In this document: piece after piece, positions 20,993 to 31,300 of the stretch
Layout of the letters: each line of letters starts with the position of its first letter
Numbering within the stretch: the first letter of the stretch is position 1
Assembly (NCBI GenBank): GCA_037974335.1
Contig: CM075760.1
Coordinates: forward strand, 42,040,103-42,104,102
Source: Prionace glauca
Lineage: Eukaryota > Chordata > Chondrichthyes > Carcharhiniformes > Carcharhinidae
Length of the DNA: 64,000 nucleotides
Reading direction: 5' to 3'
Notes under the pieces: generated by a model
What the model was told of the DNA's origin: nothing
Database searches by the model: none
Seen by the model: the letters and a program-made list of their open reading frames with translations, nothing else
Program-made: the position numbers and the translations under genes

Positions 20993-23900
20993 CCCTATAT
21001 ATGTGTGGTTTCTGTATGATGTGGGAACTGGTGGACCCCAGGGTCCTTCCCAGTGACCATGTCTGCAGTAAGTGCAGGTTGCTGGAGGAGCTTCAGCTCA
21101 AGGTGGATGAGCTGGCCTCTGAGCTACAGACACTGAGGCTCATCAGGGGGAGAGAGGGTGCCCCTAGACTGGCCAAGGATGTCCCAATTGGTGGCGTTAC
21201 GGCAAGTAGGGTCCAGGTGAAGGCTGGGATGAAAGCGCTTTATCTGAATGCACGAAGCATTCGGAATAAAGTGGATGAGCTGATGGCGCAGATCGACACA
21301 AATGGATACGATCTGGTGGCCATTACAGAGACGTGGCTGCAAGGTGACAGGGACTGGGAGATGAATGTACAGGGTTATCAAGTGTTTAGGAAGGATAGGC
21401 AGGAGGAAAGAGGGAGTGGCGTAGCTCTGCTGATTAAGGATAGTATCAAGGTGGTCGCAAGGGATGATATCGGAGCCAAGGAGCAGAAAGTGGAATCGTT
21501 GTGGGTGGAGATTAGGAACAGAAAAGGGAGGAAGACGCTAGTGGGTGTCGTCTATAGGCCCCTGAATAATGATCTGGAGGTGGGGCGGGCTGTTAACGCG
21601 CAAATAAGTGCAGCGTGCAGGAATGGGACGGCAGTAGTTATGGGAGATTTCAATCTGCATATTGATTGGTCGACCCATGTTGGACGAGGTGGGCTCGAGG
21701 AGGAGTTCTTGGAATGCTGCCGGGATAATTGCCTTGAACAGTGTGTGTTGAAGCCGACGAGGGAGCGAGCTATCTTGGATCTGGTGCTATGTAATGAGGC
21801 GGGTAGAATTAGGGACCTTGCGGTGAAGGATCCTCTTGGAGAGAGTGATCATTGTATGGTGGAGTTTCTGGTGCAAATGGAGGAGGAGAAAGTGGGTTCC
21901 CAGACACGCGTCCTTTGTTTGAATAGAGGGGAGTATGGTAGGATGAGAGAAGAATTGGCGAATGTGGACTGGGGGAGCGCGTTGGAAGGTAGGTCTGCTG
22001 AGGAGCAGTGGAGGATCTTTAAGGAGATCTTTCTTGGTGCTCAGCAGAAATTTATTCCGATGGTTAAAAAGGACAGTAGGAGGAGAGGTAATAAGCCGTG
22101 GATAACGAAGGAGGTGAAGGAAAGTGTTAAATTAAAAGCGGAGGAGTTTAGATTAGCTAAGAGCAGTGGGCGAGAAGAGGATTGGGAAAGGTTTAAATGT
22201 CAACAAAGATTGACAAAGAAATTGATAAAGGAGGGTAGGAGAAGCTATGAGGCTGGGCTAGCACTTAATATAAAAAAGGATAGCAAGAGTTTTTATAAAT
22301 ATAGAAAAAGGAAGAGGCTGGCTAGGGTAAACGTTGGTCCTTTAGAGGATGAGAAAGGGGAGCTAGTGGTAGGGGATGGGGATATAGCTAAGGTCTTGAA
22401 TAACTTTTTTGTTTCTCTCTTCACGGAGGAGGACGTGAATAATTTGCCGGGTGTTAGCAATGGAAAGGTGGTTGGAATGGAGGGTCTTAATGACATTACT
22501 ATTACTAGAGAGGTGGTGCTCGACAGACTGGAGGGGCTGATTGTGGACAAGTCCCCAGGACCGGATGGAATGCATCCGAGGGTTCTGAACGAAATGGCGG
22601 AGGTGACAGTGGATGCTTTGGTGGTTATTTTCCAGACGTCGCTGGATTTTGGGGAAGTGCCAGAGATTGGAAAACGGCTAATGTTACGCCGTTGTTTAAG
22701 AAGGGTGCCAGGCAAAAGGCGGGGAATTATAGGCCGGTTAGTTTAACGTCTGTGGTAGGTAAAATGTTAGAAACCGTCATTAAGGAGGAAATAGCGAGGC
22801 ATCTTGAGGGGAATTGCTTGATAGGGCGGACGCAACACGGTTTCATTAAAGGGAAGTCGTGTCTGACAAATTTACTGGAGTTCTATGAGGATGTGTCCAG
22901 GGCAGTAGATCGAGGAGAGCCGGTGGATGTGGTCTTTCTGGATTTTCAGAAGGCGTTTGACAAGGTACCTCACAAGAGGTTTTTGCAGAAGGTCAGGGGA
23001 CATGGAGTTGGGGGTAGGGTGTTAGCGTGGATAGAGGATTGGTTGTCAAATAGGAGGCAGAGAGTGGGGGTCAATGGATGCTATTCGGATTGGCGGTTGG
23101 TGACTAGTGGGGTGCCCCAGGGATCGGTTCTGGGGCCTCAGCTATTTACCATTTATATAGATGATCTGGAGGAGGGAACCGAGTGCAGGGTGTCGAAATT
23201 TGCTGATGACACCAAGATTGGGGGAAAGGCAAATTGTGCGGAGGGTGTGGAGAGTCTGCAGAAGGATCTAGATAGGCTGGGCGAATGGGCCAGGAAATGG
23301 CAAATGGAATTTAATGTTGGCAAGTGTGAGGTGGTCCACTTTGGTAGGAGGAATGGTAGGAAGGACTATTACTTACGGGGCGAAAAACTGCAGCAGGCGA
23401 CGGTGCAGAGGGACCTCGGGGTCCTTGTGCATGAGTTGCAAAAACCCAGTTTCAAGGTGCAGCAGGTGGTCAGGAAGGCGAATGGGATGCTGGCCTTCAT
23501 AGCGAGGGGGATTGAATATAAAAGTAGGGAGGTCTTTCTGCAGCTGTATAGGGCATTGGTGAGGCCGCAGCTGCAGTACTGTGTGCAGTTTTGGGCGCCG
23601 CACCTGCGCAAGGATATTTTGGCCCTGGAGGGAGTGCAGAGGAGGTTTACTCGGCTGATACCGGAGTTGAGGGGATTGAGCTATGAGGAGAGGCTGAATA
23701 AACTAGGCTTGTACTCGTTAGAGTTTAGAAGAATGAGGGGAGATCTCATTGAGACGTATAAGATGATGAATGCGATGGATAGGATAGAGGTGGAGAGACT
23801 CTTCCCGCTCAAAAAAGACAGTAGGACTAGGGGGCACAGCCTCAAGATAAAGGGGGGGGGGGGCGGTTTAGAACAGAGTTGAGGAGGAACTTCTTCACTC

Positions 23901-24129
23901 AAAGGGTGGTGAATCTCTGGAATTCTCTGCCCGTTGAAGTGGTGGAGGCTGCCTCGCTAAATATTTTTAAGAAACGGGTTGATGGGTTTTTGATAAGAGA
24001 AGGGATTAAGGGTTATGGGGAGAGGGCAGGAAGGTGGAGCTGAGTCACGACAGATCAGCCATGATCTTATTGAATGGCGGGGCAGGCTCGAAGGGCCAGA
24101 TGGCCTACTCCTGCTCCTATTTCTTATGA
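20993..24129 (+). mobile_element. Long CR1-type LINE with endonuclease and RT
   Basis: Near-complete ORF2. The first frame, open to 22746, has a CSKC zinc-like motif with a coiled-coil-like stretch (LLEELQLKVDELASELQTL), then an AP-type endonuclease: LYLNARSIRNKV, ITETWL, VVYRPL, GDFNLHIDW and SDHCMVEF. The RT is in the next frame (22692-23882): GNYRPVSLTSV, FLDFQKAFDKVPH, SGVPQGSVLGP and FADD. One base is missing near 22661 (PE-DWKTAN region), and a length change in a G-run near 23852-23863 shifts the C-terminus. The 3' end is one TTCTTATG unit. ORF1 is absent. The open frame starts at 20896 inside the inverted neighbouring repeat. Confidence 0.93.
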
Positions 24130-24184
24130 AATAATGGTGTTGAAGGCTGAGCTACGGTTAATAAATATGAGCCTGAAATAGATG

Positions 24185-24680
24185 TCTTTGTTATCTAGGT
24201 GTTCGAGAGTTGAGTGCAGGGCCAGAGAAATGACATCAGCTGTGGGCCTGTTGTTGCGGTAGGTGAAGTGCAGTAGATCCACGCATTACTGGAGGTGGAA
24301 TTAATTGGTGCCATGATTAGACTTTCAAAGCACTTCACCATGATGGGTGTCAGAGCGACCTGACGATAGCCATTAAGGCACAGTGCTTTGCTTTTCTTTG
24401 GTACTGAGATTATGGTCATCCTCTTGAACCAGATATGGACCCCAGATTGTTGTAAAGGGTTGAAAATGTATGCGAATCCACCCATCAACCCCCGTCCCCC
24501 CAAACGCCCCCCCACCCCATCTCCCCCTTCCTCCGTCACCTGATCCATGCAGGCTCTGAGTTCTCGTCCGGGTACCGCCCCCCCCCCACCCCCCGCTCCC
24601 CGGGACAGTCGCTTTCCTTGTGTTGACCTTCGAGAAAGTTGCTCTGACGTCTGCAATGCTGACCTCATGGTTCATTGAAG
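24185..24680 (-). mobile_element. LINE fragment of another non-LTR clade
   Basis: Minus-strand frames encode ATFSKVNTRKATVPG (GP-rich RT motif 0/1 region) and WFKRMTIISVPKKSKALCL, NGYRQVALTPIMVKCFESLI. These match the jockey/L2/Rex-like RT block (VPKK...[21 protein letters not shown]) rather than the CR1 copies here. A G/C-rich expansion (24480-24600) lies in the middle. It is broken and short. Confidence 0.68.
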
Positions 24681-24684
24681 GCTT

Positions 24685-25309
24685 CCAGAGTGGAGGGTAC
24701 GCATCGTTTCTGTAGTATAGTAATCAACACATTCACCTCACGAAAGACTCATTTCAAACGCGGGTAGAAACATTTATACGCACTGTTAACCTCGGAATGA
24801 GGAAAAGAGCCATAATTCACATTTATTGTTGGATATTAACTGAATACTGTATCTTACACTGTGTTACATTTACCATTCTCCTTCACAGTTCTGTAAACCC
24901 TACAGAAACTTTCCTCACTGATTCTCCTTTCTTGCTCTGACGGTTCAAAAAGATTCCCTCCAACTTGCACATTTCGGCTGATGGCTACTTATTTGTGTCA
25001 GATTATTAAAAGCTCCTGCAGCACCAAGTCCATTAATAACCGTCACTCGAAGGCACATTTCATTTTGTTTTAAATATGGAGTCCCAAACTGCACACAAAA
25101 CAATGAATAACTGGAGCAAGACCTCAAACATCTCAAACAATAACTCGGTGCTCAAGGCTGGAAGACAGAACATGCAACGGAAATACAAATGGTCATTCAA
25201 AGAACTTGACTTCCTTCATTCAATGAGGCAGTAACGCAAGTGTGATAACAATGCGTCGTTATACGCCACCATTGATAGGATCGAAATACATTTGGCAAAT
25301 TGGTTCCAG
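24685..25309. other. Non-coding stretch, nothing recognised
   Basis: AT-rich spacer between LINE fragments. No V relic or RNA gene was seen. Confidence 0.35.
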
Positions 25310-26375
25310 AGTTGTCTGACTTGGATGGAGCAGGGGGTAATGGTCGAGGGCTGTTTTTCAGACTGAAAACCTACGTCCTGTGGATGCCGAAGGGTTCAGG
25401 GTCGGGGCACTTGCATCATTGACCTATATAAATGATTTCAATTTGAATGTAAAGGCTTGTTTGGTAAGTTTGCTGATGATACAAAAACTGGGTAGGAAAT
25501 AGATAGAGGCCTTGTGCCACAGGAGGATATAGATGGGCTGGTCGGATGGGTTGATCAATGGCCAATATAATTTGATCTGGATCAGTGTGAGGCGATGCTC
25601 TCGGACAGGAAAAACAAAGCAAGGGAATACATAATGAATGGCAGGAACCTGGGAAGTTTCGCAGGATCTTGGTGTCCATGGTGTTCACTAATTTAACAAG
25701 ATAGGTGGATGAAGCGTTTACTAAGGCTAAGATACACTAGCTCTTTCGCCGAAGCATAGAATTTAAGAGATCAGGGAGGTAATGCTGGAACAATATAAAA
25801 CGATAGTTAGGTCACAGCTGCTTTATAGTGTGCAGTTTTGGAATCCACGTGATAGGTGGGTTGTGATAACACTGGAAGTGGTGGGCAGCTGATTTACCAG
25901 GTTGTTGCCTTGGCTGATTGGATAGAGATGGTTTATCTTTGGAGCAGAGGAGATTCGGATTTTTTGTGGGGGGGCGGGGTGGGGGGGGGAGCGGAGTGGA
26001 CGTGATTAAGATGTATAAAACTAAGGGTCCCAACGAAAGTATACAGTAAGAAACTGTTTCACTTGATGGCGGGATCAGTGACTAGGAGTTAAAGATTTAA
26101 GGTAAGTAGCAGGAGGTTTAGAGGTGATGTGAGGGAAAAACCTTTCCACCCAGAGGGTGGTGGGAGTCTAAAACTCACTGCCTGAAAGGGTAGTTGAGGT
26201 AGAGACCCTCTTAACATTTACAATGTATTTAGGTGTGTTTTTGCGGTGTCCAAGCACACAAGGCTATGGGCAAGTGCTGTAAATGGGGTTAGAATATGGA
26301 GTTGATTGTTTGAACGATGTCGGTGCGATTGGCCGAAGGGCCGTTTCTGTGCAGCAGCGCTCTGTGACTATTATT
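25310..26375 (+). mobile_element. Old CR1-type LINE fragment
   Basis: RT to 3' end, highly decayed: AAGTTTGCTGATGATACAAA (the FADDT motif) at about 25468, CACCCAGAGGGTGGTG at about 26148, and the tail GGCCGAAGGGCCGTTTCTG near 26331. No frame longer than about 90 codons survives. Confidence 0.8.
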
Positions 26376-26379
26376 GGGT

Positions 26380-27120
26380 ACTTGTCCCAGTGAAAAATGA
26401 CAAAGGGACTTGGGAATCCTTGTTCAAGATTCTTTTAAGGTTGACGTGCAGATTTTTTCAGCAGTTATGAAGGTAAATGCAATGTTAGCATTCATGTCGA
26501 GAGGGCTAGAATACAAGAGGAGTGATGTACTTTTGAGACTGTATGAAGCTCTGATCAGATCCGATTTGGAATATTGTGAGTAGTATTAGGCCCCACACTT
26601 AAGGAAGGATGTGTTGGCCTTGAAAAGTGTCGAGAGGACTTTCACGAGAATGATCCTTGGAATGAAGAGTTTGTCATATGAGGAACGGTTGAGGACCCTG
26701 AGTCTGAACTCGTTAGAGTTTAGAAGGATGAGGGGGGTATCTTATTGAAACTTACAGGATATTGCGAGGCTTGGATAAAAGGGACGTGGAGAGGACGCTT
26801 CCACCAGTAGGAAAAACTAGAATCAGAGAGCACAACATCAGACTGAACAAACAGTTCATTAAAACAGAGAAGATGCATTTATTCAGCCAGGGAGTGGTGA
26901 AACTGTGGAACTCTTTGCTGCACAAGGCTGTGGAGGCCAGGTGATTGAGAATATTGAAGACAAAGATAGATCGGTTCATGATTCATAAGTGGGTCTGGGG
27001 TTATGGGGAAAAGGCAGGAAATTGATGATGATAAAAATATCAGCCACGATTGAATGGTTGAGCAGATGCGATGGGTCGAGTGATCTAATTCTGCTCCTAT
27101 GTCTTGTGGACTTATTATGG
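26380..27120 (+). mobile_element. Old CR1-type LINE 3' fragment
   Basis: Diverged C-terminal region: GGACTTGGGAATCCTTGTTC, GGAGGATGTACTTTTGAGACTGT-like block, AGTTTAGAAGGATGAGGGG, and the end CTGCTCCTATGTCTTGTGG. It follows directly on another CR1 end, so it is a separate insertion. Confidence 0.78.
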
Positions 27121-27589
27121 TCTTATTTCTGATAACATCTCCCAATATGTCTTGGGATGAAATTATTTCATGTAGATTTGGAGGGCAGTATCTTCTGGGT
27201 TTTTACATTTCAGTGGTGGTGCATAACAGCAGACTAGGGGTGATACACCACCAAGCAGATAAAACATCGGGACTAAACCACCTACATGAACAGCAAGAAC
27301 ACGAAACTCGAGAAACTCGGTATCCCAGCCGGCACCAACCACGCCTCCCCCAATACCACAGTAGAAAATAATACCGCTACAGGGAAGTCCATTGTCAACT
27401 TGTTGCACGACACCATTCAACCAGACGAAATCAAAGTTCTCAGTCGAGGGTGCAATTTCTGCCCCCCCACCAAAATAGACCCCATTGGTCTTGCAGCAGG
27501 CATAGAGAGAATCATCAGGTGAATGAGGCCCCGGCAGTTCTTCAGCAAACCCCATGCTGCCAACTGCCAACCCAATGAGACAACCAAAT

Positions 27590-27670
27590 TAACTCAGCTG
27601 ATGAAAGAGCAGCGCTTTGAAAGTTCGTGATTCCAAATAAAGCTGTTGGACTTTAAACTGGTTTAGTAAT
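27590..27670 (+). repeat. Penelope-like element tail fragment
   Basis: Short match to the tail at 19903-19990 (GAGCAGCGCTTTGAAAGTTC; GTTGGACTTTAAACTGGT), same orientation. Confidence 0.6.
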
Positions 27671-27677
27671 CAAGTAT

Positions 27678-28323
27678 CTGATTGGCTGATTCCATCATTT
27701 AGCAACCCTGTTTCTGATTGGCTGAGGAGGTCAGTTAGGAAATTACTCTCTAATTGGCTGAGGTGGTCGTTTAGCCATATAGTCCCTGATTGGCCGAGGC
27801 AGTCAATTAGCGATCTACCTTCTGATTAGCTGAAGTTATTTTTTAGCAATCCTCTCTCTGATTGGTTATGGCTGTTGTTAGGAATTTGGTCTTTGATTGT
27901 CTGAAATGGTCAGTTCTTGATCCAGTGTCTTATTTGGGCGGCACGGTAGCACAGTGGTTAGCACTGCTGCTTCACAGCTCCAGGGTCTTGGGTTCGATTC
28001 CCGGCTCGGGTCACTGCCTGTGTGGAGTTTGCACATTCTCCTCGTGTCTGCGTGGGTTTTCTCCGGGTGCTCCGGTTTCCTCCCACAGTCCAAAGATGTG
28101 CGGGTTAGGTTCATTGGCTATGCTAAAATTGCCCCTTAGTGTCCTGGGATGTGTAGGTTAGAGGGATCAGCAGGTAAAATGTGTAGGGATATGGGGATAG
28201 GGTCTGGGTGGGATTGTGTTCGGTGCAGACTCGATGGGCCGAAGGGCCTGTTTCTGCACTGTAGGGTTCTATGCTTATTAGCTGAGGAGGTCTGTTAATC
28301 ATCCCAGGCTTATTGCTTGTCAC
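27678..28323. repeat. 36-bp minisatellite with CCAAT-box units, split by a SINE
   Basis: Units of CTGATTGGCTGAGG...GTCAGTTAGCAATC type start at 27678, 27714, 27750, 27786, 27822, 27858 and 27894 (exact 36-bp steps), then about 27930. The array resumes after the SINE (28273, 28309) and ends at the GPCR stop codon. Most units contain ATTGG, the inverted CCAAT (NF-Y) core. Confidence 0.9.
27936..28272 (+). repeat. Full-length tRNA-headed SINE
   Basis: The head carries A and B boxes (GGTAGCACAGTGGTTAGCAC; GGGTTCGATTCC), then the conserved core and the tail GGGCCGAAGGGCCTG...GGGTTCTATG, which resembles the 3' end of the CR1 LINE at 4490-4533. A CTTATT direct repeat flanks it. It resembles V-SINE-type elements of sharks and fishes (family name not certain). 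Confidence 0.88.
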
Positions 28324-31300
28324 TCAGTTTTGTTTCTTCATTAAATTAATAATTGATGTAACCAGATATTTCACCGCGATTCTGATCTGCTCCCTGAATT
28401 TGGATTGAGTCACCGCATAAATAAATGTGTTTGTGCAACAATTTAAATCCCGCAGCATAAATCCGACTGTTTGAAATGTATATTCAGGAATAGTGAGGTA
28501 AACTAATCCTCTCACATCTGCATAGAAAAATTTTACAACATAAACTGACCAAAGCAGAATGAAAGCTCCGGATATGCTGAAGAGTAAAATCATTGACTTC
28601 TTTCTGCTTTCCATTTCTGGGTCCCTGCGATCATCTCCCTTATTCTGAGTCCTCAGTCCCTTCCGCACTCGACTGGTGACTAAAATGTGACTGACTGTTA
28701 GAGCATTAATCAGCAGGATTAAACTGAATGGGAGCAGTGGGGTCAAAACCTGATTAAACCAGTTAAAACCAATCCACCCAGGATCAGTCCAAGCGCTTGC
28801 CTTGGCAGCACAGCCCCACTTGGCATTGTCGATTATCAATTGAGGTTCAAATACAAAGTAGACGGGAATGTTTTTCAGAGAGAGCAGGACGCTGGTTGTT
28901 GCAAGAACTGCAGCTGCAGTTTTCCCAGTGCAATATTTAGTTTTCATTTTCTGACACCGAATAGCCACAAATCGATCAAAGGAGAAAGTGACAGTGAACC
29001 AGACAGAACAGTCTGCAGCTGAAGTCTCCAGGACAGTTTTAACCCGACACACAGATGTGAGGGACATGAAATTTAGGGGGAAATAATAATTATTTATGTA
29101 GTTGAGAATGGGGTTTATAATGATGAACAGTAGATCCACCGCTGCCATAGCCACCAGGTAGCGGGTGGTGCAGGTGGAGAGCCCACATTTTCCCCGACTC
29201 AGGATCACAATTCCCAGTAAATTAACTGTGAGAAAAACAAGAAAAAAGAACCTAAAAATTAGTGAGTACATTTTCTCCATATCTGAACCGACTGTAAGAA
29301 GATTTCAACATCAGTCCAATGGGCAAGTCTTCTTGATGTGGCGCTGTTTGTTGGAGGAATTCAGTTAGAGATTAGCATTGCAGACTGGAAAGTAGCCAAT
29401 GTAACACTGCAGATTACGCGGGGCTGGGGGCCAGAAAGCTGTGAATTACACATCTCTCACTTTGATGGAGCAAATCTGCAAATTCTGATCACATAAATAT
29501 TGTTGAGAGTTTGGATTTCTCATATGACCTGTTTTACAGGATTACCTGGGACTGGACGGGCTTCCTAATAAGACCCGAAATGCACAGAAATGTGCCAGAT
29601 ATTGGCAATGTAATCTGCCTCCCTTCCTGCACCCAATTGTAAAAGGCCACACTGTATTGAACATTTCTCTGGACTGGTCATCTGATGGATTTTGATGTAA
29701 CTTCAGGATTATTCGTCCCCTTTCCAAATCTCTTCCTCATTCTGTCTTTTTCTCCCAGCCTTTCTATTTCTCGTTTCCAGATTTCTTGTTCTGTTTGTCT
29801 CTCCTTCCTTTCCCTCTCCCTGTCTCTGCATCTCCCTCGTTTCTTCCCTAATCTGACCGTTGCCATCCTCTTCCGCTCCTTTTGCCGTTTCTTCCCCAAA
29901 CTCCAGATTTCTCTCCCATTCAATCTCTTTCCATTCCTAACACTCATTTTCGCTTTCTCCCCTTATTTATCAATCTCTCTTCAAATATTTCTCCCCCACT
30001 CTCCCTATATTTATTCTGTATCTCTCCAACACCTCTCTTTCCTGCTGTTTAACATAGAATCATAGAAATTAGCAGCAGGAGGTGACCATTTGTGCCTCCG
30101 ATCCTGCTTTGTCATTTTATCACAATCATGGCTGATCGTCAAACTCAAGAGCCTAATGCTACTTTCTCCCCATAACTTATCATCCCATTCATCCCGAGTG
30201 CTGTATCTAGTCACCTTTTTAATACACTGCATATTTTGACATCAACTTCCTGTGGTAATGAATTTCACAACCTCACCATTCTTCAGATAAAGTAATGGCT
30301 CCTCATCTCTACCTTAAATGCTCTACCCTGTATCCTCAGACTGTTATCCCTGGTTCTGGACAGTCCCACCATCGGGAACATCTGTTCTCGTCCTGTTAGA
30401 ATTTTATGAGCCTGTATGAGATACCCCCTCATTCATCTGAACTCCAGCGAAAACAATCCTAATCTATCCAACTTCTCCTCATACATCAGTTCCGCCACCA
30501 CTGGAATCAGCCTGGGGAGTCTGCACTCCCTCAAGAGCAAGGATATTCTTCCTCCGAGAAGAAGACAAAAACTTCACACAATACTCTAGGTTTGGCCTCA
30601 CCAAGCTCCTATATAATTGTAAGACACATTCCTGCTCCTGTTCTCGGAACTTCTTGCCATGAAGGCCCACATACAATTTGCCTTCTGTGCTGTTTGCTAC
30701 ACCTCCATGCTTACGTTCAGCGACTGGTGCACATGGACACCCAGGATCCACTGAACACCCCTCTCTCCCAATTTACAGCCATTCAAGAAGTGATCTGCCT
30801 TCTTGTTTTTGCTTCCAAAGTGAATAACCTCACATTTATCCCAAGTACACTGCATCTGTCATTGATTTAAACACTCACCCAACCTATCCAGATCATGCTG
30901 ATGGATCCCTGCATCCTCATCACAGTTGTCTATCCCACCCAGGTTGATACTAATTGCAAATTTTGAGACGTTACATTTTGTTCACTCGTCAAATCATTAA
31001 TAGATGTAAATCTAGTGCCTCAGCATCGATCCCTGTAGTACAACTCTACTTACTCCTGCTAATTTGAAAAGGACCAATTAATTCCCACTGTTTGTTTCAT
31101 CATTGCCAACTAGTTTTCAAACCATCTCAATTCACCTCTCCCCCGCCCCATCCCATATGCTTTAATCGTGTATAATAATTTCTTATATGGGATTTTGGCA
31201 AACGCTTTCTGAAAGTCCAAATATACCACTTTGACTGGCTCCCCCTTGTCAACTCCACTTGCGATATTTTTAAACATGTTTCTCCTCATCTCTCTCTATC

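Noticed and set aside
29226-29280. Use of the ATG at 29278-29280 as the GPCR start
   Set aside because: It would replace the conserved TM1 start; the pyrimidine tract there is the splice acceptor and a phase-matched exon 1 exists at 34.2 kb.
29678-30065. Arg/Glu-rich and Phe/Leu/Ser-rich frames on the two strands
   Set aside because: CT-rich low-complexity DNA inside the GPCR intron.
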